Assembly (NCBI GenBank): GCA_030386875.1
Contig: CM059567.1
Coordinates: 51,072,020-51,136,019, forward strand
Length of the DNA stretch: 64,000 nucleotides
Reading direction: 5' to 3'
From: Morinoia aosen
Lineage: Eukaryota > Arthropoda > Malacostraca > Amphipoda > Talitridae
Position 1 is the stretch's first letter. Every line of letters begins with the position of its first letter. Below, piece by piece: positions 1 to 12,971 of this stretch. The notes under the pieces were generated by a model. That model saw nothing but the letters and a program-made list of their open reading frames with translations. It made no database searches and had not been told where the DNA came from. The position numbers were made by a program, and so were the translations under genes.

Positions 1-109
1 GGTGGAATGGTCGATGGGTGGCAGAGGGTCAATAACTTTGGATTTTTTGGTGATAATAGGGTTGCCTTCTGCGTCATACTCCACTTCATCTTCACTGTCG
101 TCTGCTTGT
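1..109 (-). CDS. DDX42: DDX42 coding exon 4 (partial at window edge)
   Basis: Acceptor CTTTTGCAG|ACAAGC. It encodes QADDSEDEVEYDAEGNPII and then VIDPLPPIDHST, after which the window ends in frame. The YDAEGNP and PLPPIDHS motifs match the DDX42 segment just before the Q motif of the helicase core. Confidence 0.88.
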
Positions 110-3100
110 CTGCAAAAGTGAGGAGAATCACAAGGTAGGAGCAATACAGACATTACTATAATAAAGGCAAATTCTCACAAATTTAACTGTAACAAAGCTA
201 CAGGCCATAAATTTCATGAGTAAATTGAAATCAAAAAAACTAAATGATGCATTATTTGCTTTGTACAGAAAAAATGGAAACAGCTATATCTTCAGAGACA
301 GGAATCATGCATGGTACCTATACACAACTTAATAATGAAATCACCTTCCTATAACAGAAAATTCCTTAGCTGAATGCTGTAATAAAAATAAGTTGAAGAA
401 CATATCAAGTATCTCCAGCCAATAGTTTATGTAAAAATATTTTTATTTCATAAACTCAGAACATTTGTAACATCAGAGGAAATATTAAAAATTGACCACA
501 AATATATGCACCAGGTCACATTACATGCTTTAAAAAAAGAATTCAATTTAGGTTATTTTCAAAGTTGACAGACGTAAGCTAAAATTACTAATACTTTTCA
601 TTAAAGTACACGTCAAAGGAAAGAAAATACATCAACTCTTCACCATGAGTTGGTTTGAAAACTGACAAATAAATCTAAAAAGTAATCCAAATAAACTTAT
701 TTTTGCAGTCAAACTGAAAAAAACATTCTTTAGCTGAACTGTAAGTTTTGAGAAGGAACCAAATTAGGAATGTTCTCATCAACTTGGAAACCATTCTAAC
801 AAATGAGTTCTATATCTATATTAAACGTTTGCGAGAAAACAAAAGATATTGTGCTCACAGAAGGCTAAAAATTATATAGTTTTGCATTAACATATTTGTG
901 TATACAACATATGCATATCAATAAACGACACTTTCATAACACATACATTCATTCGTACCAGAGCTTCAAAAAATTAATAAAAGCGTTTGTTAAATGGACA
1001 GCTGCAAATTTACTAGGACATTGTCACTGTAATAATGTAAAACTGACTTTAAAACTACCACTAGTAGCTTCAAGGAGTTGACAGGGAGAATAACTCACTT
1101 GCCAGCATTGGGATTTTCTTCAATATATCTGTAATAAGATTCCTCATCATCTTCCTCATCAATGTCCTGCCTGACTCCCTTGGACTCAACAGTTGTACTG
1201 CCAGAGCCGCCAGAACTGCTTCCTTTTGCCGCTGCGTCTGCATTTATGGCTGTGCGCTTATCTTCACGCTTCACCTGAACCACAGAAAAATTGTAAGAAA
1301 ATTGTTGCATTACTTAACGTGGAGCAATTAGATTATAGAGTATAGGCGACTAACACATATTACTGACAATGCAAATGGAAGTGGAATGATAGATAAAATG
1401 AGTTTTTATTCTATTCAGTGCATAAGGCTTAAGGTACGTTTTCATACTGTATGTGAACACACCTAAAATTCCATACAAGGTGTAATATTTTTACATGCAG
1501 CTGCTTTTTTCATCATTTTAAAATTTGATACAACTTGAAAGTGCACAGAAAATTGCAATACTTCTAAGACAAACACAGTTGTGATAAAAATAATATTCAA
1601 AAGGCAAATGACAACAACCTACTATACTAACTTGTAAGGAAAATGATATTTTTAGACAAATTCATGAAAAAAAATTTTCAACACATTAAAATCTGAATGA
1701 TTACATACACATGAAAACTGGAACACAATAAGAAGCCTCAAATAACAACAATAAATGTGTGAGCAGATAAAATGAAAACTGTCTTTTCAAATCTTAATAT
1801 GCACATAATGAATTGAACATGCAACCATAAGTGAGCAGTAATGTATGAAAGCTTGACTTACTTGCTGCTCTATCCCAACCATGAAAGCATCCAGAGGATC
1901 TTCTTCTGAGTCAGGATCATCCTTGGAAGCCATGGGACCTGGTGACCCTGGAGCTGGCTGATATGGCAGGTCTGCATCCAAGTCATTGGCTGCTTCCTCT
2001 TCTTCAGCAAAGTACCTGTAATGCAATGCAAACACTTCAATTCCACAAATAGTGAGAATATCATGGTATTTGAAATGGTTGTGTTCCTTCTATACAATAA
2101 TAAGCCTTTGTTAATCTAGTTTTTTTGCTTGGATTTCACAATCTCTACTTCCAATAATAAAATTCATTAACCCGCGAACTATAACTGGTCGCCTCATTTA
2201 CCAGGCTCACTGGTTGCCAGACGTAAGGCATAACCCCAAGTTGTTATACACCAAAATGATCGTCTCAGCGAGTGCTACACAGCTGGAGCCAGAAACCCCC
2301 ACATTGTGGGGGTTAAGGCAGAGCTACAACCACTTGGAAGTTGGGAGGGGTAAGCACAGTCAGTGTGGTAAATGAGGCGACCGTGAGAGGGTGTGCGTGG
2401 GAACAGTCAGTGGCAGCCTCAGTTACCAGCGAAACTACTCAGGGTGCGCCCAGTCAAATTATTTGCCTTATTTCGCAAAAATGGCAAATGATAAGACAAA
2501 TCTGAAGTCAGTAGCGTGTAGAGCAGTATTTTATTCATATTGTGTGAAAATTACAAGTTTCGAAACACTATACTTACAGTAATATAACCAGACATGCAAA
2601 CATGCATTTATGTAGGAACTAAAACGAAGAATGGATAACACTTTGTAGACATATAAATGGTCATAACTTTTTTTCTAATAGTTGTAGAGGAAAAATAAAA
2701 ACATCAGCAGGTTTGGAAGGATTTTCTGCATAAAATAGCAATGAAAAACATTACATTTTTCCCAAACCAAAAAACTGGCCATTGATCTCTTTGATGCAAT
2801 GTTGTGCAAAAATCTACGGAGTTTGACTCCATATTACAAAGAAACGGTTCAAGTTATCAAAAATCTGACAACATCAAAGTGTAAAGCAACATTTTTTACT
2901 CATTACTTCACATTTTTACATCTCTGCCTATTACGGTAAGTGAACAGGAAGCGGCAGAGTAACGCGGGTAAATTGACTACTTTTCTGAGGGATGCGCGAC
3001 CGTGCGCGGGTTAAAATTAACATCAATAATAATATTGTAAAATTGAAAATTTTTTCACACTCTATTGTGGATGTAAACATCCATTTTTTTGAGAATGTTT

Positions 3101-6100
3101 CTGAAATTTCATTGCATGATCAACTTGGCCCAATGGATCACAGGTGGTCTAGCACAAATAATGACAGAGGTGGAAAAAGCTTATAAAGTAAACTTGCATA
3201 TAATTTGTTTCTGTTCTTAATACAGATTTAACATCAGAAAAAACACAGCATGAGAACCAAAAAAAAGTATGAACAAAAATAGAAATAGAACTCACATACA
3301 ATCAGAAACTCCACTTACACATATATAGATGAATTTGAAAATAGATGATAACAGAGAAAAACAAAGCACCATCAACTTGACTATAAAACTACACCATTCC
3401 CAAGTGTTGTTCTTTCTTTAGTGCAATTTATTTCATTATGCACAGTAACTTCATGTGCAAAGAAGTCAATATAATTTCCTGCAGTTGTTAAAGGAGCTAC
3501 TACCCTACCTTATACATGTACTGAATCACAAACAAGACAAAATTATGCTGTTAATTTCTTGCTTAGCAATGAATTTTTTATTACATCAAATACACAGATA
3601 AAATGAAACTGTGAATATTGAAATGAAAAGCAATTTTTATAAATAATGAAAAAGTACAAGTAAATTAAGACAAGATGCAGAAGCACCATAAATCAAGGTT
3701 CATGGTATGAATTAACGAACCTAGAAGTACCACACAGGTGAGCAAATTCAAAGTTGAAGCTGAAATAATGTACTCATGAAGTATTGTAACTAGTAATAAA
3801 AAGTTTTCAACTACACAGCAATAATTAATTAAAAATACTGGATTCAATTTATTAAAGTTAAGTATATTGAAAGTTATGAGCACTACCACCAAATACCCTG
3901 AGAAACATTCTTGAATAAAATTGCATTGAAAGCCATACTATCACAGTAATAATGTATCTACACGCACAACTATTTTTTAAAATGGGCAATTCAAAGAGAT
4001 TATCATAGCAGCAAGCAATGCTATCATGATGATACTTTATCTTTGTATACAACTTTTTTTAAATATGCACTTTAAAAAGTATGTCATAGCATTAACACGT
4101 TAAGTGTCGTGCATCAAACTAAAGTTCAACATTCAACTGAAATTAGAGTTAATTTTAGAGATTCATTTTGAAAATAGCAAACATTAAATAGATTATGCCT
4201 TAATTTAGTTTCCATCAAGTATTTATGAAAATTGAGTTCACTTTTGCTTGTTGGCAGCAGTATTAAGAAAATCCCCTCAGTGATCACTGGTGGTTGTGTC
4301 ACACTCAAAAGTGTTAAGAATGAACTACAAAATGTGATACAAAAGTGGTGGCCATTTTATCCTTCCCTGCAAGTTGTTCAACTCCTCTCCTACCTTTTCC
4401 TCCTCACTCTCAACTATTAACGAATGCTTTGATGTTGCCTCTGCATGGAGAGATGTTTGAGTAATGATACTTTATGTCATTGTGGATGCCAATGTTGGTC
4501 AGTCACCAAATGAAGATTTAGATTAGTTAGGGGGTGAGGCCAGTTTGATTTCTTGCCAAATGAGAACTCAAATTGAGTGGAAGATGATCATTAAATTCAG
4601 TGCCAGGAAATTCAAATGGCCTATATCTGATGGAAATGTGTTTTTCCTTCAGAGTTCATACAATTTGGTGTTTCCAAAGACAATGACTATAAAACAAGTA
4701 CATTCAATATTGGAAAAAACAATGGCTATTTAATGTTGCTGTTAACAATAGTGGGGAAGTATTGAGATAAATTTAAGCCATGAAATATTGAAAATCTTTA
4801 TGTTACTTGCTGTTCATTAACTTAATGATTAATCCAATGACACAAAATATGGAATTTACTTATTTTAGTGACTCAAAAAATTTTTAAGGGTACATTTGGT
4901 ATATTTATCACCATTTCTTTGGGGGAAAAGTTATTTAGGGAATAAAGTAAAAAAGTAATTGTTTTATGAATATTAAATTCATGTTTTGGATAATAAGAAT
5001 GGATTTTTTATATGAGAAGGTATCTTTGTTGATTAATAATTATTTTGGTACTTGTAAGTTATCTGTCACCACTTTTTGGGATTTAATAAATAGAGAAAAA
5101 ATATAGCTTTGGCTTCTAAAGTATTTTGGGTAAATCTGAAGGAGATGACAGTTGTCGATTTTGTAAATTTCGATGCCTTAGCATAGTTAATTAGATCGAA
5201 ATAAACAAGTTTTCTTCTATGCACTTTTTGTCTCAAATGAGTATTTTATTAGTTATAGCGGCAAATGACTTACCGCAACTCCAGTCTTTGAAGCGGAAAG
5301 AAATTCTTTGATCGAGTTGTATGGCAATACTGCAATGGCGTCTCGCTTCCAGCGCTTTGTCTTGAAAGACGAAACCAAACCTACCACTATACCTCGTTAA
5401 ATACTCATTTGACGAAAAAAGTGTATAGAATAAAAGTTGTTTATTTCGATGTTATTACCATGTTCCAAGCAACAAAAATTCTAAAATCGATGAGTAGCTG
5501 TTTATTCGAGCGCATTCGTCATCAATGACGAAACTAAACTTACCGCTATAAATCGTAAAATACTCATTTGAGACGAAAAAAGAATAGAAGAAAACTTGTT
5601 TATTTTGATTCAATTAATTAGGTTCAGGCACCAAAAAGTGGAAAATTGACAACTGTCATCTTCAGATTACCAATTAAAACAACTAGAGGGACCAATGAAA
5701 ATTTTATGGTCAATATTGAATATAATGTTGTCAACGAATTTCATAATTTCGTAGGTATAGATAGGTAATAGAGTCGATTTTAAGACGTTTTACAGGAATG
5801 ACAATGTGCCCGGAAATGCTTAGTTTAAGAGATATAGGATAAATAACGCCAGGTAAGAATAGCATTAACGGCAGTTTCGATATGGCTCTTCCGGCGTTTT
5901 GCGGACGCGCCAAGTTTTTTGGCGGGAGTCATCGGCCTCGTTATGGTTGAGTTAAATTAAGATATTTTAGGCTTACTTAGGTTAGGATACTTAACTAAAT
6001 TAACTTTACCAAACCTAACCTTACCTATCGTTATGTCAGAACCGGATTTCTGCTTATTTACCTCTCCGTTTCTTCAATTTTATAAATGACGTTCCTTTAA

Positions 6101-7260
6101 CTTCAAAGTTGAATATCTCCAAAAATAAGCATTTCCGGGGACATTGCTATTCATGTAAAACGTCTTAAAATCAACTATATTACCTATCTATAACTACGAA
6201 ATTATGAAATTTGTTGATATATTCAATATTGACCAATTTTATATACAATATGATCGTTAACCTAGATGGACCATTGAAAAAAATCTGTCAACATTACCTA
6301 AGCTATGCTAACCTAATCTAGCTTAACCTATCCTAACCAAATCTATATAGATAAAATGTCAAACATATCAACGCACATAAAAGCCGTCTTTTAATGTCAC
6401 ACTGAGACTAAGAAATTTGGTATCCATGATGCAGCAAACTTGGGCGAAAGCCTAACAGATGGACTAAGCAACTAAGGAAGGAATAAGTACTATGTTATAT
6501 GGATGACATGATTAAGTAAACTATAACTTGAATAATCTTAGATAAATATACATTCTTCCAGTTCACAAAATGGATGCTCTCAACTCAACTGCAATATCCT
6601 TTATTTTGAAAATCAAATGCACATTTGGATAATGCATTACATATGGAAATCATATTGAGAAAATAAAGATAAACATAAAACAAAAACACTAGATTAGCAG
6701 TGAATTACGTAAAAATCTCAGCATTTTAATTCTATACAAAAATTTGAATAGCAACAAAATATTTATAATGAATTTTCATCAGATTTTGTTGCATTAATAA
6801 GGAAGAAAACTTGTACATCATTATGCCAGTGTTAGCTACCTTCGTGAAACGTCATATTTTCAAGACTGGATTTAACATGAGAGAACTTTTAATAGGTTAA
6901 GATATTCTACAACATACCCTGTATATAGGGCCTGTAAGTTATGCTAAAAGCAGTGATGTTCTACACTACAAGTAAATAGGCACCTTTGAAGAATGGATCC
7001 AGTTTTCAGAGAGAAACAGCAAGCCTCTTTGTCAGCTGCATACGCTAAAATAGACAAAATACTCACTCATCTTCAGTCTTTGGCCTTTTCCTGACTTGTC
7101 CGTATCCATAAGCTCCTCCATGCATAGCATTGTTAGTGATCGATGTTAACGTGTGGTAGCCATGCTTACTTAAACTGGCATTCGGAGGTGGCGGTGCGAT
7201 TTCAGGACGCTTCACTTTAAAGCTTCCAAAGCCAAATCCACGGCCACGATTGAAACTCAT
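1..7260 (-). CDS. DDX42: DDX42-type DEAD-box RNA helicase, N-terminal part (gene runs off the left edge)
   Basis: Coding join (minus strand): 7067-7260, 1862-2015, 1099-1274 and <1-109, giving about 211 residues. All junctions are GT-AG and the phases agree (codons 65 and 175 are split). Seen: a Gly/Phe-rich start (RGRGFGFGSF), an acidic segment with DLPYQP, DPLDAFM, then RQDIDEEDDEESYYRYIEENP, YDAEGNP and IDPLPPIDHS. From family knowledge, this order of motifs is the conserved region before the helicase core of DDX42, an SF2 ATP-dependent RNA helicase associated with U2 snRNP/SF3B. The Q, DEAD and HRIGR motifs are outside the window. The start is fixed by an in-frame TGA three codons upstream of the ATG at 7260. 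Identification is confident; function is by family only. Confidence 0.9.
110..1861 (-). other. DDX42 introns 2 and 3
   Basis: Non-coding sequence between exons (110-1098 and 1275-1861). It is AT-rich with many stops in all frames. I see no RNA gene, tandem array or recognisable transposon here. Confidence 0.7.
1099..1274 (-). CDS. DDX42: DDX42 coding exon 3
   Basis: Acceptor GGTTCAG|GTGAAG and donor GGCAA|GTGAGT. It encodes 58 residues from VKREDKR through a Ser/Gly linker to RQDIDEEDDEESYYRYIEEN, then two bases of codon 175. The 'DIDEEDDEESYYRY' block is a strong family match. The Ser/Gly/Thr linker looks lineage-specific. Confidence 0.9.
1862..2015 (-). CDS. DDX42: DDX42 coding exon 2
   Basis: Acceptor TTACAG|GTACTT and donor CAGCAA|GTAAGT. 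It encodes the end of codon 65 plus 51 residues (YFAEEEEAANDLDADLPYQP to GIEQQ). The acidic tract followed by DLPY and DPLDAFM is characteristic of DDX42 N-termini. The exon ends in phase 0. Confidence 0.9.
2168..3014. mobile_element. piggyBac-like non-autonomous element (MITE) with TTAA duplication
   Basis: TTAA lies at both ends (2168-2171 and 3011-3014). The termini begin CCCGCG on both strands (left CCCGCGAACT; right, reverse complement, CCCGCGCACGGTCGCGC). The interior is 839 bp with no transposase. A perfect 17-bp inverted repeat, GGTCGCCTCATTTACCA, lies at 2188-2204 and 2366-2382, so the left end contains its own sub-element or hairpin. TTAA with C-rich termini is typical of the piggyBac superfamily; the assignment is by termini only. 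Confidence 0.65.
5130..5671. mobile_element. MITE with ~130-bp terminal inverted repeats (copy 1 of an adjacent pair)
   Basis: The left arm (about 5130-5270) and right arm (about 5535-5671) are imperfect inverted copies. Both contain GATGACAGTTGTC, then AAATAAACAAGTTTTCTTC, then AAATGAGTATTTTA. There is no coding capacity. The interior repeats fragments of the arm (5380-5450). Arms this long suggest a foldback or MITE element; the superfamily is not determined. Confidence 0.6.
5700..6243. mobile_element. MITE with ~140-bp terminal inverted repeats (adjacent, different family)
   Basis: The left arm (5702-5840) reads TTATGGTCAATATTGAATAT and continues to AAGACGTTTTACA. The right arm (6110-6240) carries the same blocks inverted, including CATTTCCGGGG, ACGTCTTAAAATC and CAATATTGACCAA. 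The centre has several short CCTAACC/TTAGGTTAGG repeats. There is no ORF of note. It sits under 30 bp from the previous MITE but does not share its arm sequence. Confidence 0.6.
7067..7260 (-). CDS. DDX42: DDX42 coding exon 1
   Basis: Starts with ATG at 7260 and ends GA|GTGAG, splitting codon 65 after two bases. It encodes residues 1-64: an RGFGFGSF start, a PPPP stretch and a basic RKRPKTED end resembling a nuclear localisation signal. An in-frame TGA lies nine bases upstream of the ATG, so no longer N-terminus is possible in this exon. Confidence 0.88.
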
Positions 7261-10200
7261 TGCGTATCAAACTTCACAATCAAATAAATAAAATAACAAG
7301 ATTCCCCCAAAAGTTCTCTTATTACGATAACTTAAATATCACATTTATTTTTCAAGCAAGTATGTGAAGTCAGCGAACATAACATGTTCAAAGTAAACAC
7401 TGGGAGAGCAGCGAAGGTTCAATACGATCACGTCTAAGTAGTAGTGTTATACGAATACTAAAAGGGAGTTTGTAAAAAATATTATGTGCTGATAAATTAA
7501 TCCAGGAATATTACTTCAGGTGTGACTGGGTAGAAAAATTTATGCACATACAATATCAGGCTTTTTTACCTACAAATGATTATTTGGACATTAGTAAAAT
7601 ATGCCATGTGATTTGTACCGACATCTTAAATTTTCAGCAGAAATTTAAGCCGGTTTCCGTAGAAAGCCATAGGTAAATCCTGCTGACAGAAGAAACAAAA
7701 CTCAAGCAATCTTATTTTTTTCTTGAACTTGAGCTTTGAATGCAGGAACCGACAACTGTTGGGGCCTTTGTTACGGCCCACAATTTCCTCTAATGCACAC
7801 ATACAGCAGCATGGCTTGCCAAAGCTTCTTACCTTTGTATTAGAAATTCTTTACCCTTCTTTCTAAGCTATTCCATGTAGCAACAATCATAAGGAAATAA
7901 TTGGGAGAGCCAGATTTTCATAAGTAAGCCCTTACGAATTGAAAATCATTTAATTTCTTGTAGATTACTAATTGTTCAAAGCTTATGTATCTTATTGTGT
8001 GTATGCTTTATGAAAAAAAATCGATGAAGTGAAGATTGTAGTTTGAAACCAGTCTGACAAGACGTAGCCAGGTGCTAGCTGATGAAATGCTGTGGCATAA
8101 ACGGTTCTGTCACTTAGGGTTTGATAATCTTATGCATGAAGTGAAAGATAAGTCGCCGGATCACGAACACATTCGAAGCGCAAAAGTCAAGATTTCAACA
8201 CTTCTTTTTATACTCGCAGCGCGTCATTTAAGTGACGTCTCATTCATTCTACACATCCCCAGAGGTCCAAAGAGCATCTAATTCCTCAAATATGCTGAAG
8301 GATGATTTTTTACAGTACAAAGTTGAAGGGATTTAATAGCAAACAAAAGGCAAGGAACTTTTTGTAGCAAACTGTATACCAGCGTCGGTAATCTTTTTTT
8401 TAGACTGGATTCAAGTATTATACAGAAGTAAGGAAGTAAACCTTATTTTTGGTCCGTAAAATATTATAGAATCATTTCAAGGTGTCACTACGTAAAGCTT
8501 AAATAAATATTTTGCCGTCATATATAAGTAAATTTTTAAGTTCATAAAGCAAATTTAAGATAAAAGACTTGTGCCATCAAGAGAGGGATAAAAATACACT
8601 CAACAATTGACAACTCTACTTCTAAAACTATTTTCTAATATTCTTATAATATTTGGTGACATTATTACTTTTATATTATCGTACTGTAACATTTAATTAA
8701 AATCATAGACATTCACCTTCTCTATATCTAATTAAAGAGCAGCATTTATACCACTCAATATATCAAATAAATAAAATACAAAATTGGCAACGGAGAGGAA
8801 CTTAAAACATTGATAAAAATACTAAGAAATAACAATTTGCTAACCCACGAAAAATCATGAGCTAGAAGAGAATACCGATTACAAATAAAGGAGAGTGTAC
8901 TGCGGCAAGTCTACAATACAGAATAGTAATGTTTAGCAGACGACGTGATGAAGCAGTGACGAAACTTTTGGAGGAATCGCCATCTCTTTGCATCAAATGG
9001 TAGATTTCATTTTACAAAAAGTGATAACTTTAGATTGCGCACGCAACAAATGGACAAAACTTAATACACGACTGTAGTTCTGCGTGATAAAATAAAAGTT
9101 TGATGACCACAACACAACATTTCAAACTGAGTAAAAGCCATCTGAGCGAAGTCATTCGCCAGATTACAATGTCAAAATATGTACACAAGATTACATTAAA
9201 TGAAGCCTGGATTCCAGAGACTAACCCTAGTCACTGAGTTGCTCTTTCATTAGGAGACAGCTCATATATAAATATGTATGCAAGGCTACTCTATATCTAC
9301 GAGTAAATCTGGACGAATGCAACCAAGGGATGGCACCTCGAAAGTCGAGTTATTCATTTATCAACTAGGTAGGTCTAGAGCATCCTCACATGTAATGCAA
9401 CCATCAAGTTTTGACGTCTCGTTACAACTGTAGTACACACAATACCTGCTGAGGTCACTTTGAATTTAGAAGTGGTGCTAGAAAATGCTGGGAAATGAAG
9501 AAAATCTAAACTTTACGACATAGAATAGAAGGATTTTTGTCTGGTAAAAATAACACTTCTACCGCGAATGCTTGAGCGCAATTTTCATAAAGAAGTTCGC
9601 CGGACCTAGACACATGTTTAGAGAAAATAAGAGGAGCAACTTCAAGTTAGTCATCCGTATAACTTTGAGATTTCCTTCCCGCACACAAATTTACCAGTAA
9701 GAAACTTTCTTTCTCAAAATCCTCCATCAAAGAAAAATGCAACATCGCATGAGTTTCTATCAATCCATGCCCAGTAGCCCAGCCAAATTCTGCGTTTAAG
9801 CTGATTCCTAAACGCCCTCAATGATTGCCATGCAGATCTGCTAACTCGGGTACCCAAGAGTGGCAAGTTAAAAATTACACCGCAGTCGATCCTCGACTTT
9901 TGTGAAACGATTTCATCCGACACCAAAAATCCTTCTAAGTTATTCATAACTCAAACATGTACCGTATAGGTTGAATTACTGGTCCTTATTTTATCCGCAT
10001 AAGTCGAGGTGCGCATAAGATGATGTCGATAAACTCGTAGGTGGACTGGACATTCAAGAGACACGCTGTCGAGGACAGCACTGGTCCTTGCCGCTATACA
10101 ATACCCGACACACAGAACTTATTGCAAGCTCTCTGCATGAAGCAAAGCTGAGGAGAACAAGACCGGCTTATGACATCAAGTGTCTCACTCAGTAAGGCTT

Positions 10201-12783
10201 CTTTCTTCCTCAGCCCACACACATGATTTAATTACTACGCCACGCTAAAATCAAGCAACAGACCACTAGAAGCGATCGATTCTCCAAAATAAAGCATCTA
10301 ACACTTTGCAGTAAAACGAAACACATAGTTTGTACAGTGGTATTTACACGAACTTAATGAAGTCAAGCCTATTTTGGTGTCTTAGGCTTACGTTAAAAAT
10401 ACGATATAAAGTTAAAATACGCTAGCGTTCGATCCACTGATGGCTACAGGGCGCAAAAAATACGAGAAAATTACACGACTCAATCCAACAGTAAAAGTTC
10501 TCTCGATTTCACCTCAAATTGATTTAATTTTACGCCATCGCTGGGCGCCGTCAGTTGAGTTACGACTTCATTTCGTCTTGGCGACATGGATCCAAGTATA
10601 ACATTCCTCTCGGTAAAGTGAGACACTAGTAGTGGTAAAATGACCCAACGCATATGAGTTCGTTAAAGTACTGTGCTAAGGTATTATCGTCCACTTATTA
10701 ACATGTGACAAAGATGCAGCAAAAACCATGATGTCATGACTCAATCAACACGCGTTATGACACAATACATGCCAAACTACTGTCACCTGAAGTTCATCAT
10801 TGTACAATGGTCGATTAGTAATAGTGTTTTCGACAGGAAATTTACTTGACAGCCGCGCGGTATCACCGGTACCGTATCAAGAACATAGGCCAGTACAATA
10901 TTTTTTGGTCCGCAAAACGCCGCATTTCGGACAAACATGACGAAATTGTTTGGTATTAACATTAAAATAGCAAGAAATATTTAGGAAACATCATCTCTTT
11001 ACAACTATATGAGAAAAATGGTCAAACTGAGTACGTTAGCGAAATTATTGTTCTCGAATCAAGTACAATAGAGTAAAAACATCGAAGCCGACATAACATC
11101 ACATAAAAAATCTTCTTTTGTACGAAAACTGACAACTCTGATCGTAGAAAAAGCAGAGAAGATAAACAATCAAAGGACAAAACAGGAATTATTACCACAA
11201 CAAAAAAAAATTTTCTGTACGCTTGCGCATGACGGAGCACCGGCACTGCGCTCGTAAGTTGCAAGGTACAGAAGATTTTTGACTGATCATCGGCTTACAA
11301 TTTTGTGGCAGTATCAATCAAGTTTGGAATTATAATATCACTCGAATTGAGAAATTACACGAATTACTAGAAAGCAGAAGAATCCCATTCAAGTTTTACA
11401 GTGCGATAAGTTGGGATGCATATTAAAAAGACATCGTAAGCGGGACTGCACTAAGTGGCCCATTGACACGCACTAGCATGCTTGAGGGTCGCTGTCCAGC
11501 AAAATTTACCTTCACATGAAAGTGAAATCATTCTTGGTTCTTGGAATGCAAGGCTCGTTCGATAAAGAATAGATTCCTGATTCACGTCTTTGTACTCCTT
11601 TGAGATTCTCATCTAGTTGCTTTCAAAACTACCACCATCTTCACACAAAATGCAACGATTACAATTCACTGGTTTTTAATGTGCAAACTTATAAAAAATG
11701 GACTGTGTCAAGAGCTGTTTCTCAATCAGTACGTGATAGCTTTGACAGAGACTTAGGGGCTGCATAACATCAAGACGACTTAGGAAAAAAACACTCGAAA
11801 ACCGAGTGGTTCAGTCTTTGTGCACAACATTTAAAGCACGCATTGAACGGTATTAGTTCCTACACATGTGACTTATTTTATATCTAACCGATAACAAATT
11901 TTCGCCTTTGTTTTAGAATAATTCACTTAATTGAACAGTTAAAATACAGCTAAACACAAATTGGTTATAAACTTCCTAAGATCAAATGCTTGAAATGTTA
12001 TTTTGTTACTGAATAGCTGGGGCGTCAAAAGGGCCTTCCGACTATCCGCCTCAAAATTGTCCTACACCACCTCCAGATATATAAATACACAATTTCAGAA
12101 TTAAAACCAACTTGATTGATGTACCCACTCAAAAAAGTAATAATGCACACTTTGAAAAATATTAACAAACAACGGATTAAAATCCAGCCCTAATCGCATG
12201 CTTACAACTATAATTATGTGTACAAAAACTGTCAAGCTTCTGAAGGCAGCTACGTAAAGATGCTTTCAGCTGGAAACTGTTGCCATCAAGCATCGGGCTG
12301 TAATTAATTATTTTCTCAAATAGCTTACGATAAAGTAACTCAGGAACCAACCATTTTTCTTCAATTTCGAAGACAGTCGCTCAATACACGTGTGTCATGA
12401 ATAATCTCTGAAATTCTTTCCTAATGAGAGGCATGCGATGCTTCACTTCAGGTTAACTTCTACCGTTTTACTGTGCTTCCTACGTACAATTTCAAATGAA
12501 TTCACTCAGTGTAATCTGTTCGACTTTGACTTCTATAGAGTGGATTACCTTATCAACATTGCTCAACAGTAAGCCAAACGCTTAGGTAGACTCCGATTCA
12601 GAAACATACGATACGTTGTTTTTCATAATCTCCAAACGGTGAAAATCGAGTTCCTTTGACTATACATCACACACACAGAGCGCTGCAGCACTAAGCAGCG
12701 GAACTAGCGCAGTGTTGACGATCTTCGGAGAACATATTCCAAACGTATTGATTTTCAGTCGATGATTCAAAATTGAGACGGGA
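7261..12783. other. Intergenic region between the DDX42 5' end and the Wnt5 3' end
   Basis: The right part must hold the Wnt5 3' UTR and the left part the DDX42 5' UTR and promoter (both genes on the minus strand), but I could not fix transcript ends. Apart from the copia-like relic near 8072, I see no convincing coding, RNA or repeat structure. Short ORFs such as 9714-9947 and 11022-11264 (minus) have no recognisable motif. Confidence 0.6.
8063..8165 (+). pseudogene. Ty1/copia gag-pre-integrase relic
   Basis: The short translated stretch LADEMLWHKRFCHLGFDNL resembles the pre-integrase motif of copia polyproteins, whose usual pattern is LWH-R-GH followed by a conserved L. The frame decays within about 30 codons and no integrase catalytic core, reverse transcriptase or LTR is seen nearby. 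It is probably an old fragment. The motif is short, so chance resemblance is possible. Confidence 0.35.
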
Positions 12784-12971
12784 TTATTTACAAGTGTGAA
12801 GATCGACTTCCTTGGTGCAAGTCTTACACTCGACGTAGCAGCACCAGTGGAACCTACAGTGACAGCGCTCCTTGAGGGTCACCCGCTGCGAGTTGTAGCC
12901 CCGGCCACAGCACAACAGCCCGCACCCGTCCATGCCCAGAGACGTCTTGTTACATGGGCGGCCCATCGTTC
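12784..12971 (-). CDS. Wnt5: Wnt5 terminal coding exon
   Basis: Acceptor TGTCCCCAG|GAACG; it ends at TAA (12784-12786). It encodes [11 protein letters not shown], then [31 protein letters not shown] and the final Cys-Lys. This is the cysteine-knot Frizzled-binding C-terminus, including the tip-finger CRFHWCCYV loop. Confidence 0.96.

Larger units (their letters stand above)
2016..7066 (-). other. DDX42 intron 1 (about 5 kb)
   Basis: Large first intron. It holds one TTAA-flanked MITE (2172-3010) and two adjacent long-inverted-repeat MITEs (about 5130-5671 and 5700-6243). The intervals 3015-5129 and 6244-7066 are AT-rich, with nothing I can assign. Confidence 0.7.
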
